A model generated the notes under the pieces. The model was not told the origin of the DNA and searched no databases. It saw only the letters and a list, made by a program, of their open reading frames with translations. The position numbers were made by a program, and so were the translations under genes. Shown piece after piece: positions 7,361 to 16,349 of a stretch of 64,000 nt of DNA (its first letter is position 1; every line of letters begins with the position of its first letter). The stretch is from Streptomyces globisporus. Its GTDB lineage: Bacteria > Actinomycetota > Actinomycetes > Streptomycetales > Streptomycetaceae. Where the stretch lies: NCBI GenBank assembly GCA_014649555.1, contig BMTG01000017.1:62001-126000 (forward strand), in the 5' to 3' direction.

Positions 7361-9204
7361 ATCTTCGCTTCTTCGGCGTTGCGCCAGACCGTCAGATCGA
7401 TGGTGATGTAGCGGCTCGGATCGTCGGCGCCCGACTTGCCGCGGTAGGTCACCACGGCGATGTGTCCGGCCTTGCTGAGCACACAGATCTGCGAACCGGA
7501 CGTGAGCTGTTCGAGCTCGATCTTCTCGGTGAAGCGGGTCTCCTGGCGGCAGACCTCCAGCGAGCCCTTCTGCGAGTTCTTCAGCACCACCAGTTTCCCG
7601 TTGGCGCTGCCCACCCTCTCGTCGCCGAAGAGCTCGTCCCGGTAGAAGTAGAAGTCACCCTTGCCGTAACTGACGCCGCTGTCCTCGTCCTCCACCGGCC
7701 GGGGCGGGTGGTCGGCGAGCTTGAGTGCGTAGTTCGCCGTCACATCGATGCCCTGGTACGAGACCGGCCTGGGATCGACCGGCTTTCCCCGGGCCTTGTC
7801 GGCGGAACCGCTGCCGCTCGAACCGGCGTCGGCTGACGACGACGTGGCACGGTCGCCCTTGCCGGACGTGTCGGGGTCGTCCGGCAGCAGGCTGCCGATG
7901 ACCCCGAGGACGACCAGCGCGCCGAAAATCGAAGCGCCGACGACCAGCCCGGGCCGCTTACGACGCGGCGCGGCGGGCTGGAAACCGGACGAGCCCCAGC
8001 CCGGCTGCTGGAACCCCGACTGCTGAAAACCGGGCTGCTGGAAGCCGGAGGGCTGGGGCGGCGGGGTGGGGTGCCCCTGCTGGTACGCGTGTCGCTGCCA
8101 CGCGCCGGGCGGCACGCTCCCCGGCGCACCCGGGGCACCGGGCGTGCCCGGTCCGGTCTGCGTCGGCGCGGAGGCGACCGCGTAACCGGTCGGGGTGTAC
8201 GTGGGGCCTCCCGGCGGCGGGGTCGGCGCGTTCCCCGGGGCGAACTCGGTGGGCGTCGGCGCGGCGCTCGGCTGCGGGGGCGGCGTGGGCGCGGGGGCCG
8301 GCATCCGCAGCCGCTCGGTGATCGACCCGGCGACCTCCTGCGGGAGCCAGTCCTCGCCCTGGCGCAGGGGCTCGGGCGAGATCTCGTGGCAGATGCGGAT
8401 GATGTCGGCCAGGGCGGGGCGGTCGGCGGGGTCGCGGCTGAGGCAGCGGCTGACCAGGGGGCGCAGTTCGTCGGGCAGCCGGCTGAGGTCGGGATCCTCG
8501 TGGACGATCCGGTAGAGCACCGCGTGAGAGGGCCCCTCACCGAACGCGGGCGCGCCGATCGCGGCGTAGGCGGCGATCTGGCCCAGGGCGAAGACATCGG
8601 TGGCCGGGGTGACGGTACCCGCCGCCGCCTGCTCCGGCGCCATGAACGCGGGGGTGCCGACACTGACACCCGTACCGGTCAGGGCGGTCGTGTCGGCCGC
8701 CCGGGCGATACCGAAGTCGATGACACGCGGGCCGTCGGCGGCGAGCAGGACGTTCGCGGGCTTCAGATCACGGTGCACGATGCCCGCACCGTGGATGACC
8801 CCGAGCGCCTCGGCCACCCCGACCGTCAGCAGCAGCACGCTGCGCAACGGCAGTCCGCCGTGCCGGGCCACCGCGTGCGCGAGCGAGGGACCCGGCACAT
8901 AGGCCGTGGCCAGCCAGGGCTGCGCGCCCTCGGTGTCCGAGTCGATGACCGGCGCGGTGTACAGCCCCTGCACCCGCTGCGCGGACCGCACCTCCTGCTG
9001 GAAACGCCGCCGGAACTCCGGGTCCTCGCCGAACTCGGCCCGGATCACCTTGATGGCGAGGGGCCGCCCGCCGGGCGTGTACGACAGATACACCTTGCCC
9101 ATGCCGCCCGCGCCCAGCACGGCGGCCAGCCGGTAACCCCCCACCACCGCGGGGTCGTCGGCCTTGAGCGGCTGGAACGGATCGGTCGAAGACGCGCTGC
9201 TCAT
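7354..9204 (-). CDS. Membrane Ser/Thr protein kinase (PASTA-less) with extracellular domain
   Basis: 616 residues. Kinase domain ~23-275: glycine loop LGAGGMGKV (30-38), Lys52 in AIKVI, catalytic HRDLKPAN (Asp146), DFG 163-165 and APE-type MAPEQ near 188-192, so all catalytic residues are present. A Pro/Gly/Gln-rich linker with repeated GFQQPGFQQSGFQQ-type units runs to ~430, then a single membrane helix (VVGASIFGALVVLGVIGSLL) and a ~160-residue outer domain of unknown fold with two cysteines (CRQET, QICVLSK) that may pair. It is a Pkn-type sensor kinase with the catalytic part inside. It is divergent from an IclR regulator; no cognate phosphatase is nearby. The signal sensed is not evident. 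Confidence 0.88.
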   Translation of the reverse strand: MSSASSTDPFQPLKADDPAVVGGYRLAAVLGAGGMGKVYLSYTPGGRPLAIKVIRAEFGEDPEFRRRFQQEVRSAQRVQGLYTAPVIDSDTEGAQPWLATAYVPGPSLAHAVARHGGLPLRSVLLLTVGVAEALGVIHGAGIVHRDLKPANVLLAADGPRVIDFGIARAADTTALTGTGVSVGTPAFMAPEQAAAGTVTPATDVFALGQIAAYAAIGAPAFGEGPSHAVLYRIVHEDPDLSRLPDELRPLVSRCLSRDPADRPALADIIRICHEISPEPLRQGEDWLPQEVAGSITERLRMPAPAPTPPPQPSAAPTPTEFAPGNAPTPPPGGPTYTPTGYAVASAPTQTGPGTPGAPGAPGSVPPGAWQRHAYQQGHPTPPPQPSGFQQPGFQQSGFQQPGWGSSGFQPAAPRRKRPGLVVGASIFGALVVLGVIGSLLPDDPDTSGKGDRATSSSADAGSSGSGSADKARGKPVDPRPVSYQGIDVTANYALKLADHPPRPVEDEDSGVSYGKGDFYFYRDELFGDERVGSANGKLVVLKNSQKGSLEVCRQETRFTEKIELEQLTSGSQICVLSKAGHIAVVTYRGKSGADDPSRYITIDLTVWRNAEEAKMG

Positions 9205-9325
9205 CGGAAACCATCCCCCTGGTCACGGCAGTCCGGAGCCCGCACGTGCCCCGAAGATCAGACGAGAGCGTAGCGGAATGCCGGGCGGACCATCCGCCGT
9301 GCGTGCGTCGGCCGGAGGACCGGCC

Positions 9326-9354
9326 TTGCCGCACCCCGGCGCCGGGTCCATGCT
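9326..9354 (+). promoter_or_regulatory. Possible leaderless promoter of the IclR gene
   Basis: TTGCCG (9326-9331), 17 bases, then CATGCT (9349-9354) ends 6 bases before the ATG at 9361. No Shine-Dalgarno sequence precedes that ATG, which fits a leaderless transcript. The -10 match is weak. Confidence 0.35.
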
Positions 9355-9360
9355 GGTGCC

Positions 9361-10122
9361 ATGGGTGACCAGGCCGGCCCCGAGCCGACGGTGTCCGTCC
9401 GGCAGGACCTCCGGTTGCTGGAGGCCGTCGGCGCACACCCGGACGGCGCCTCCGTGGAGCAGCTGGCCCGGGCGGCCGAGCTGCCGGAGCTCACCGCCCG
9501 GAGGCTCCTCCACGAGCTCGCCCGGGACGGCTATCTGGACGAGCTGGACGACGGTGCGTTCGCCCTCCACGAGCGGGGCCCCCGGCTGCTGACCGCCGAC
9601 GACGGCCTGGCGTCGCAGGAGCGCATCCGCCCCCTGCTGTCCTCGCTGCGCGACAGACTGTCCGCCGCCGTCTACCTGACGCTCTACGACGAGGGCGAGA
9701 TCCGGGTCCTGGAGATCGTCGACGGCCCGCGGGCCCCCCGCGTGAACGTCTGGGTGAGCTTCCAGGAGGCCGGGCACGCGACCGCGCTCGGCAAGAGCGT
9801 GCTGCGCGAGCTGGACCCGGAGGCGCGCGCCAACTACCTCTCCCGGCACGCCCTGGCCGACCTCACCCCCCGCACGATCACGCGCCGGGAGGAGCTGCTG
9901 CGGGAGCTCGACGACGCCCCCTCGGGCCCGGTCTCGATGGACCGCGGGGAGTACTCACGGGGAACGACGTGCGTGGCGGTGCCGGTCTACAGCGGTGACC
10001 AGGTCGGTTCGATCGGCATCTCGTTCCGGTCGGACCGGATGTACCGGACCACCGAGGTCAGGGCGCGGTTGCTGGAGTCGGCGCAGCGTGTGACGCGGCG
10101 GCTGACGCTCCCCGAGTGCTGA
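9361..10122 (+). CDS. IclR-family transcriptional regulator
   Basis: 253 residues. Residues ~12-70 form the winged helix-turn-helix (QDLRLLEAVGAHPDGASVEQL, ELTARRLLHELARDGYLDEL). The C-terminal effector domain shows the IclR signature: LYDEGEIRVLEIVDG, ATALGKSVLREL, the DRGEYSRGTTCVAVPVY cysteine segment, and IGISFRSDR. IclR proteins control catabolic or glycerol genes by binding small carboxylates or aromatics. The gene is divergent from the kinase and convergent with the DUF1345 gene, so its target is not given by context; glpFK lies 39 kb away in the same window. The start is the only ATG before the helix-turn-helix. Confidence 0.88.
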   Translation: MGDQAGPEPTVSVRQDLRLLEAVGAHPDGASVEQLARAAELPELTARRLLHELARDGYLDELDDGAFALHERGPRLLTADDGLASQERIRPLLSSLRDRLSAAVYLTLYDEGEIRVLEIVDGPRAPRVNVWVSFQEAGHATALGKSVLRELDPEARANYLSRHALADLTPRTITRREELLRELDDAPSGPVSMDRGEYSRGTTCVAVPVYSGDQVGSIGISFRSDRMYRTTEVRARLLESAQRVTRRLTLPEC

Positions 10123-10171
10123 TCCGTTCGCCTCGGCCCATCAGCTCGTCGAAGGCTCCGTCGAGGGCTCC

Positions 10172-10825
10172 TCAGCCGGTGACGATGCCGGCGACCAGGT
10201 TGATCGTGGTGGCCAGGATGCTGGCGCCGAAGATGTACGACAGCAGGCAGTGACGGAGGGCGACGGCGCGGATCCTGGAGGTGGAGACGTTGTTGTCGGA
10301 GACCTGGTACGTCATGCCCAGGTTGTAGCTGAAGTAGAGGAAGTCGATGTAGCGCGGCGGCTCCTTCGTGTTGAAGTCGATCCCGCCGCCGGGCGTCTGG
10401 TGGTAGATGTACGCGTAACGGGCCGCGTACATCAGGTGGAGCGCAGCCCAGCACATGAACACGCCGCCGAGCGCCAGGGCGGCCGCCGTGTGGCTCAGGT
10501 CCGAGTCGCCGATCAGCAGCAACAGCACGATGCCGACCAGGCCGGACAGGGCGGCCGTGACGACGACGAGTTCTTCGGCGACGGGCCGGAACTCCTCGCG
10601 CCGGGCGTTGTCGTGGGTCGCGGCGGCGTCCATCGGCCACAGGACGAGCCATCCCGTGACGACGAAGACGGTCTGGGCGAGGGCTATCCCGACGAGGAAG
10701 CCCAGCGGCACGTTGGTGAGGAGGACGCCGACCAGTACGCCGACGGCGGCTCCGACCAGCGCGGAGCCCATGAGCCGGGGAACGGCGGGGAGCAGGAACC
10801 GACGGTAGCTGTTCATGTGGTTCAT
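10172..10825 (-). CDS. DUF1345 integral membrane protein
   Basis: 217 residues starting [18 protein letters not shown], with GAGG 7 bases upstream of ATG 10825. An open frame extends 61 codons further upstream but has low-complexity content and no ribosome site. There are about five to six hydrophobic segments. The segment [35 protein letters not shown], with its acidic and aromatic residues, is the conserved loop of DUF1345. The function of this family is unknown. It stands alone between the IclR gene and the formate-dehydrogenase-like gene, transcribed away from the latter. Confidence 0.8.
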   Translation of the reverse strand: MNHMNSYRRFLLPAVPRLMGSALVGAAVGVLVGVLLTNVPLGFLVGIALAQTVFVVTGWLVLWPMDAAATHDNARREEFRPVAEELVVVTAALSGLVGIVLLLLIGDSDLSHTAAALALGGVFMCWAALHLMYAARYAYIYHQTPGGGIDFNTKEPPRYIDFLYFSYNLGMTYQVSDNNVSTSRIRAVALRHCLLSYIFGASILATTINLVAGIVTG

Positions 10826-11126
10826 GGGGGGCCTCACGTGGCTGCCCGAGGAGCCTGAGCCCTGTGCCGCGAGGCGTTCCCCGCAGCCGGGGCCGGACCA
10901 TGTCAGCGTATGCGCGGGTGATCCGGCCCGCAGTTCCGGAGCGGTGTCGCGGCTGATCGGAAGCGGTCCCGGACTCGGCCGGGAACGGCCCCCGGAGCCG
11001 ACCGGCATCGGCCCCGGAGCCGACTGGCAGCCGGGAATCCCCGGGCATAGCCTGCCGGAAGGACCCGTTACGCCGCACCATGTCCATCGACCCCGCCGTC
11101 ATCGCAGGTGAAAGGGTGGAAGTGCC
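10826..11126. other. Divergent intergenic region with a short direct repeat
   Basis: This 301-base stretch separates the DUF1345 gene (minus) from the FdhF-like gene (plus). It holds two direct copies of CCCCGGAGCCGAC at 10990-11002 and 11012-11024, 22 bases apart (two helical turns), which could bind a regulator. I see no convincing -10/-35 pair, no small gene and no hairpin. Confidence 0.4.
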
Positions 11127-13457
11127 GTGAGCATCGACAAGGACGCCAGCACCGGCGAGGAAGCGCAGGAGTCCCTGGAGCCCCGGGTCGGTCCCGTCCC
11201 CGAGGGCGATCCGCAGTTCCGGCCCTACCACCATCCCGCCGCGGGGTGGGGGGCGGCGAAGAGCGTGACCCGCTTCCTCGTGGAGGAACGCGCGCTGGTG
11301 GACGGCCCCCGCGCGATCATGCGGATGAACCACGAGAACGGCGGCTTCGACTGCCCCGGGTGCGCGTGGCCGGACGACACCAAGGGCCTGCACCTGGACA
11401 TCTGCGAGAACGGCATCAAGCACGTCACCTGGGAGATGACGCCCAAGCGCGTCGGGCGGGAGTTCTTCGCCGCGCACTCGGTGACCGAGCTGTACGGGTG
11501 GAGCGACTACGACCTGGAGAACCAGGGCCGGCTGACCGAGCCGATGGTGTACGACCCCGAATCCGACCACTACGTCCCGATCAGCTGGAAGGACGCGTTC
11601 GAGCTGGTCGGAGCCACCCTGCGCGGGCTCGACAGCCCGAACCGGGCGGCGTACTACACCTCCGGCCGGCTCGGCAACGAGGCCACCTTCCTCTACCAGT
11701 TGATGGCCCGCGAGCTGGGCACGAACAATCTGCCGGACTGCTCCAACATGTGCCACGAGGCCAGCGGGCGGGCCCTCCAGGCTTCCCTGGGCACCGGAAA
11801 GGGCACGGTCGACCTCAAGGACTGGGAGTCCGCGGACGCCCTGTTCATCCTGGGCGTCAACGCCGCGTCGAACGCGCCCCGGATGCTCACCGCCCTCGCC
11901 GAGGCCGACCGTCGCGGCGCGCAGATCGTGCACGTCAACCCGCTGGTGGAGGCGGCGGCCACCCGCACCATCGTGCCGCACGACTTCACGGACATGGCGC
12001 TGTTCAAAGCCACGAAGACCAGCACGCTCAACCTCCAGCCGCGCATCGGCGGTGACATGGCGCTGCTGCGCGGCATGGCCAAGGCGGTCCTGGAGAAGTC
12101 GGCGAGCGACCCCAAGGCCCTGGACCGTACCTTCATCGACCGTCACACCACCGGGTTCGAGGAGTACCGGGAGCTGTGCGAGGCCACGCCCTGGGAGGAG
12201 CTGGAGCACCAGTCCGGGCTGAGCCGCGCCGAGATCCTCAAGGCGGCGCAGGTGTACGAGGAGGCCGACCGCTCCATCGTCAGCTGGTGCCTGGGCCTCA
12301 CCCAGCACGAACACGGGGTCGACACCGTCCGCGAGATCGTCAACCTCCTGCTGCTGCGCGGCAATCTCGGCCGGGAGGGCGCGGGCCCCTCCCCCGTGCG
12401 CGGGCACAGCAACGTCCAGGGCAACCGCACCTGCGGCATCGACCACCGCCCCACCGAGGAGTTCCTGGACCGGCTCGCCGAGACCTGCAAGATCGACCCG
12501 CCGCGGGAACACGGCCTGGACACCGTGGGAACGATCCGGGCGATGCAGGAGGGCGCGGTGAAGGTGTTCGTCGGGATGGGCGGCAACTTCGCGCTCGCCG
12601 CGCCCGACACCCCGGCCACGTACGCGGCGCTGCGCTCCTGCGACCTCACCGTCCAGGTGAGCACCAAGCTGAACCGCAGCCATGTCGTCCACGGCCGTGC
12701 GGCCCTGATCCTGCCGTGCCTCGGCCGCACCGAGAAGGACCACCAGCGGGGCGGCGTCCAGAGCACCTCGGTCGAGGACTCGATGAGCATGGTCCACATG
12801 TCCCTCGGGATGAAGCGCCCCGCCTCCCCGCACCTGCTGTCCGAGCCGGCCATCGTCGCCGGGATGGCGCGCGCCGCCCTGCCGGACAGCGATACCCCCT
12901 GGGACTGGTACATCGAGGACTACGACCGGATCCGGGACACGATGGCCGAGGCCCTGGACGGCTTCGAGGACTTCAACCGCCGGGTCCGGCTGCCCCTCGG
13001 CTTCCGGATCAAGCAGCCCGCCCGCGAGCTGGTCTTCCTGACCCCGTCGGGGCGCGCCGAGTTCTCCGCGGCCCCGTTGCCCGACGTGGTGCCCGAGCCC
13101 GGCACGCTGGCGCTCGGCACGATGCGGTCCCACGACCAGTGGAACACCACCATCTACTCCGACAACGACCGCTACCGGGGCATCAAGAACCTGCGCACGC
13201 TGATCTTCATGAACCGGGCCGACATGCGCGAGCGCGGGATCGCCGACATGGGTCCCGTCGACATCACGAGCACGGCGAAGGACGGCAGCCGGCGGTTCCT
13301 GAACGGCTACACGGCGATCCCGTACGACATTCCGCGCGGCTGTGCGGCCGGGTACATGCCGGAGATGAACGTGCTGTGCGCGCTGGGCGACTACAGCACC
13401 CAGAGCGACCAGCCGATCATGAAGCACGTCAAGATCACGGTGGTGCCGGGCGCCTGA
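11127..13457 (+). CDS. FdhF/YdeP-family molybdopterin oxidoreductase
   Basis: 776 residues from a GTG start. The N-terminal part has GGFDCPGCAWPD, the Cys-x2-Cys of the YdeP branch, in place of the four-Cys Fe-S motif of ordinary formate dehydrogenases. Then come the molybdopterin-binding segments: YYTSGRLGNEATFLYQLMA, SNMCHEASGRAL (the Cys may be a molybdenum ligand), GVNAASNAPRM, RGHSNVQGNRTCGID and GMGGNFALAAPD. The C-terminal dinucleotide domain ends with NVLCALGDYSTQSDQP. The family includes E. coli YdeP, linked to acid resistance, whose substrate is not established. No twin-arginine leader is visible, so it is cytoplasmic. No FdhD-type or electron-carrier gene adjoins it, so its partner is elsewhere. 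Confidence 0.88.
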   Translation: MSIDKDASTGEEAQESLEPRVGPVPEGDPQFRPYHHPAAGWGAAKSVTRFLVEERALVDGPRAIMRMNHENGGFDCPGCAWPDDTKGLHLDICENGIKHVTWEMTPKRVGREFFAAHSVTELYGWSDYDLENQGRLTEPMVYDPESDHYVPISWKDAFELVGATLRGLDSPNRAAYYTSGRLGNEATFLYQLMARELGTNNLPDCSNMCHEASGRALQASLGTGKGTVDLKDWESADALFILGVNAASNAPRMLTALAEADRRGAQIVHVNPLVEAAATRTIVPHDFTDMALFKATKTSTLNLQPRIGGDMALLRGMAKAVLEKSASDPKALDRTFIDRHTTGFEEYRELCEATPWEELEHQSGLSRAEILKAAQVYEEADRSIVSWCLGLTQHEHGVDTVREIVNLLLLRGNLGREGAGPSPVRGHSNVQGNRTCGIDHRPTEEFLDRLAETCKIDPPREHGLDTVGTIRAMQEGAVKVFVGMGGNFALAAPDTPATYAALRSCDLTVQVSTKLNRSHVVHGRAALILPCLGRTEKDHQRGGVQSTSVEDSMSMVHMSLGMKRPASPHLLSEPAIVAGMARAALPDSDTPWDWYIEDYDRIRDTMAEALDGFEDFNRRVRLPLGFRIKQPARELVFLTPSGRAEFSAAPLPDVVPEPGTLALGTMRSHDQWNTTIYSDNDRYRGIKNLRTLIFMNRADMRERGIADMGPVDITSTAKDGSRRFLNGYTAIPYDIPRGCAAGYMPEMNVLCALGDYSTQSDQPIMKHVKITVVPGA

Positions 13458-13491
13458 GCGCAAGATCACGGTGGTGCCGGGCGCCTGAGCG
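13430..13491 (+). repeat. Perfect 31-bp tandem duplication at the 3' end of the oxidoreductase gene
   Basis: Bases 13430-13460, which hold the last nine codons and the stop of the FdhF-like gene plus three bases, are repeated exactly at 13461-13491. The second copy is untranslated. A period that is not a multiple of three and complete identity point to a recent slippage or duplication event just outside the coding part. Confidence 0.9.
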
Positions 13492-13535
13492 GGGGAACGG
13501 CCCCGGCCGGGTTCGGCGGCCGGGCCGGTTCCCCC
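13491..13535. terminator. Intrinsic terminator between convergent genes
   Basis: Two 19-base arms (13491-13509 and 13517-13535) pair at 17 of 19 positions around a 7-base loop, running from GGGGGAAC to GTTCCCCC. It lies between the stop of the FdhF-like gene and that of the minus-strand small gene, so it can serve both directions. Confidence 0.7.
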
Positions 13536-13540
13536 CGGCC

Positions 13541-13717
13541 CTAGTCGGTCTTCTTCCTCCGGCTCTTCCCGTCCGGGGAGAGGCCCATGTCCTCTCGGTC
13601 CTCCTCCAGGCGCTCGTCGAGTCGCTTCTCGTCCGGGCGGCGGGGCATCCCGCGGCTGTGGCCGGTGTCCGGGTCGCCCTCGACCTCTTCGTTCGACTTG
13701 TGGTGGTGATGGGACAT
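13541..13717 (-). CDS. 58-aa His-rich, highly charged small protein downstream of the Clp ATPase
   Basis: The minus strand encodes MSHHHHKSNEEVEGDPDTGH, then an Arg/Glu/Asp-rich body (RRPDEKRLDERLEEDREDMG) and a basic tail KSRRKKTD. GAGGAG lies 6 bases before the ATG and is formed by the last codons of the Clp gene, whose stop is only 3 bases upstream, so the two genes are coupled. No membrane segment or known domain is visible. It is probably disordered. An adaptor or regulator of the ATPase is conceivable because of the linkage, but nothing in the sequence proves that. The ribosome site and operon position make a real gene likely despite its size. Confidence 0.65.
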   Translation of the reverse strand: MSHHHHKSNEEVEGDPDTGHSRGMPRRPDEKRLDERLEEDREDMGLSPDGKSRRKKTD

Positions 13718-13720
13718 CGC

Positions 13721-16249
13721 TCACTCCTCGCCGTCGGGGGTTTCTGCGCCGGGGTTGTCCCCGGCGCCGTCGCCCTTGCGGATGGTGCAGTGCAGGGAGT
13801 CGTCGACCACGTCGGCGACGATCGTGTCCCCGGGGTCGGCTTCGCCGCCGAGCAGCAGGGAGGCGATGCGGTTGTCCAGTTCCGTCTGGATGGTGCGGCG
13901 CAGCGGGCGGGCGCCGAACTCCGGCTGGTAGCCGTGGGCGACCAGGAGTTTCTTCGCCGCCTCGGTGACCTCCAGGGTCATGCCCTGGGCGTGGACGCGG
14001 TGCTTGCTGCGGTCCAGGAGGTGGTCGACGATCTCGGACAGGTCGTCCTCGTTGAGGCTGTGGAAGACGATGATGTCGTCGATGCGGTTGAGGAACTCGG
14101 GGAGGAACCGGCCGCGCAGCTCCTCCATCAGCTCGTCCTTGAGCTCGGCGGCGTCGCCCTCGTGGGCGAGGATGCGGTGGGCGCCGATGTTGGACGTCAT
14201 GATGACGACGCAGTGCCGGAAGTCGACGGTGCGGCCCTGTCCGTCGGTGAGGCGGCCGTCGTCGAGGATCTGGAGCAGCGTGTTGAAGACATCGGGGTGC
14301 GCCTTCTCGACCTCGTCGAACAGGACGACGCTGTAGGGGTTGCGCCGCACCTTCTCGGTGAGCTGGCCGGCCTCGTCGTAACCGACGTATCCGGGAGGGG
14401 CTCCGACGAGCCGGGCGACCGTGTGCTTCTCCTGGAACTCGCTCATGTCGAAGCGGATCATGCGGTCGTCCTGGCCGAACAGCAGCTCGGCGAGGGTCTT
14501 GGCCAGTTCCGTCTTGCCGACGCCGGTGGGGCCGAGGAAGAGGAACGAGCCGACGGGCCGGTTCGGGTCGCCCATGCCGGCGCGGTTGCGGCGCACGGCT
14601 TCGGAGACCGCGGTGACGGCCTCGTCCTGGCCGACGATCCGGGCGTGCATCTCCTCCTCCAGCTTGAGGAGTTTCTCCTTCTCGCCGGCGGTGAGCTGGG
14701 AGACGGGGATGCCGGTGCGGCGGGAGACGATGTCGGCGATGTCGGAGGCGGTGACCGAGACGACGCCCTCGCGGCGCTCCTCGATCCCGGCGAGTTCGCC
14801 CTCCACCTCGGCGATCTGCTGCTTCAGCCCGGAGGCCTTCTCGAACTCCTCGCCCGCTACGGCCTCGTCCTTCTCGCGCCGCAGCTTGGCGAGGCGGTCC
14901 TCGCGGCTGACGACCTCGGTGGAGCGGTTGGCGCTGCGCAGCCGTACGCGGGCCCCGGCCTGGTCCATCAGGTCGATGGCCTTGTCGGGCAGGAAGCGGT
15001 CGCTGATGTAGCGGTCGGACAGCTCGGCCGCCGCCGTGAGGGCTCCGTCGGCGAAGCGGACCTGGTGGTGGGCCTCGTAGGCGTCCCGCAGTCCTTCGAG
15101 GATCTGTACGGTCTCCTCGACGGTGGGCTCCGGGACCAGGACGGGCTGGAAGCGGCGCTCCAGGGCGGCGTCCTTCTCGATGTGCTTGCGGTACTCGTCG
15201 ATCGTCGTCGCGCCGACGACGTGCAGTTCGCCGCGGGCGAGGGCGGGCTTGAGCATGTTGCCCGCGTCCATGGAGCCCTCGCCCGTCGCGCCCGCGCCGA
15301 CGACCGTGTGGAGTTCGTCGATGAAGAGGATGATCTCCCCCTCGGCCTTCTGCACGTCCTCGATGACCTTCTTCAGCCGCTCCTCGAACTGGCCCCGGTA
15401 CTGGGCTCCGGCGACCATGCCGGACAGGTCCAGGGAGACGACCCGCTTGTCCTTGAGGGTGTCGGGCACCTCGCCCGCGACGATGCTCTGGGCCAGGCCC
15501 TCGACGATGGCGGTCTTGCCGACGCCGGGCTCGCCGATGAGGACGGGGTTGTTCTTGGAGCGCCGCGAGAGGATCTCGATGGTCTGCTCGATCTCCTCGG
15601 CCCGCCCGACCACGGGGTCGAGCCTCCCCGCCTTCGCCTCCTCCGTGAGGTCCCGGCCGAACTCGTCCAAGGTCGTAGCGGGCTGCTTGGCCCCGCCGGG
15701 AGCCCCGTCCGGGCCCGCCGCCCGGTCGGCCGCGCCGCGCAGCTTCCCCACGTCGAGGTCGTCCGATCCGAGGAACCGCCCGGCCCCGGAGTCCGCGTCG
15801 TCGATGAGCGCGCCGAGGATGTGCTCGGGCCCGATGTAGGAGACCCCGGCCGCCTGCGAGCGGGCGTAGGCGGCGGTGAGGGTCCGCTTCGCCGCCGGGG
15901 TGAGCCCCGGTTCGGCGGACGGCTCGGCGGACTCCCGGGGCAGCACCTCGTCGAGCTGCGCGGCGAGCGCGTCGGGATCGACCCCCGCGCGGGACAGCAG
16001 CCCGCGCGAGGGTTCGACCTGGGTCGCCGCCCACAGCAGGTGCTCGGTGTCGAGGTCCGCGGTGCCGTCCTCGGCCGCCTTGCTCGTCGCCCGGCCCAGC
16101 AGCTCGTGGGAGGACTCCGTCAGCAGCCGCCCGATCGGGACGCGCTGCATCGCGGGGGGCGAGGACGAGGGCGACATACCGAAGAACCGGTTCAGCAGAT
16201 CGCTGAACGGATCGGACGGACCGAGGGGTGAACCGAACGCCATCGACAT
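13721..16249 (-). CDS. Clp/Hsp100 AAA+ ATPase, ClpC-like linker but no ClpP loop seen
   Basis: 842 residues. Clp N-domain repeats lie at ~35-155; AAA-1 has Walker A GEPGVGKT (239-246) and Walker B ILFIDE (307-312). A short middle region holds a UVR-like helix ([20 protein letters not shown], ~467-486), as in ClpC, not the long ClpB coiled coil. AAA-2 has GPTGVGKT (573-580), VVLFDE (641-646) and the C-terminal D2-small domain ([16 protein letters not shown]). After VIMTSNIGA (682-690) the sequence runs [20 protein letters not shown] with no [VLI]GF tripeptide loop, so docking to ClpP is doubtful and a disaggregase or unfoldase role is likelier. ATG 16249 has GGAG 5 bases upstream; a longer open frame exists. 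It forms an operon with the 58-aa gene downstream. Confidence 0.88.
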   Translation of the reverse strand: MSMAFGSPLGPSDPFSDLLNRFFGMSPSSSPPAMQRVPIGRLLTESSHELLGRATSKAAEDGTADLDTEHLLWAATQVEPSRGLLSRAGVDPDALAAQLDEVLPRESAEPSAEPGLTPAAKRTLTAAYARSQAAGVSYIGPEHILGALIDDADSGAGRFLGSDDLDVGKLRGAADRAAGPDGAPGGAKQPATTLDEFGRDLTEEAKAGRLDPVVGRAEEIEQTIEILSRRSKNNPVLIGEPGVGKTAIVEGLAQSIVAGEVPDTLKDKRVVSLDLSGMVAGAQYRGQFEERLKKVIEDVQKAEGEIILFIDELHTVVGAGATGEGSMDAGNMLKPALARGELHVVGATTIDEYRKHIEKDAALERRFQPVLVPEPTVEETVQILEGLRDAYEAHHQVRFADGALTAAAELSDRYISDRFLPDKAIDLMDQAGARVRLRSANRSTEVVSREDRLAKLRREKDEAVAGEEFEKASGLKQQIAEVEGELAGIEERREGVVSVTASDIADIVSRRTGIPVSQLTAGEKEKLLKLEEEMHARIVGQDEAVTAVSEAVRRNRAGMGDPNRPVGSFLFLGPTGVGKTELAKTLAELLFGQDDRMIRFDMSEFQEKHTVARLVGAPPGYVGYDEAGQLTEKVRRNPYSVVLFDEVEKAHPDVFNTLLQILDDGRLTDGQGRTVDFRHCVVIMTSNIGAHRILAHEGDAAELKDELMEELRGRFLPEFLNRIDDIIVFHSLNEDDLSEIVDHLLDRSKHRVHAQGMTLEVTEAAKKLLVAHGYQPEFGARPLRRTIQTELDNRIASLLLGGEADPGDTIVADVVDDSLHCTIRKGDGAGDNPGAETPDGEE

Positions 16250-16349
16250 GTCTGCTCCAGGGAAGGCGAGGGGGCACTCCCACTCAAACGCGATGTCCAC
16301 CACCCCGCAAACGGAGCGGCCCCCCGGTGCCGCCCCGGCCGGAGGCGGT

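Noticed and set aside
13721-16249. Naming the ATPase clpB or clpC
   Set aside because: The linker points to ClpC and the missing docking loop to ClpB; a symbol would claim more than the sequence shows.
9987-16283. Very long minus-strand open frame of about 2,100 codons
   Set aside because: It lies antisense to, or out of frame with, three well-supported genes and has the Arg/Gly/Pro composition of shadow frames in GC-rich DNA.
16262-16286. Possible HspR (HAIR) operator before the Clp gene
   Set aside because: TTTGAGT is present on the minus strand, but the required inverted partner ACTCAAG at 7 bases is missing; the nearby word is a direct, not inverted, repeat.
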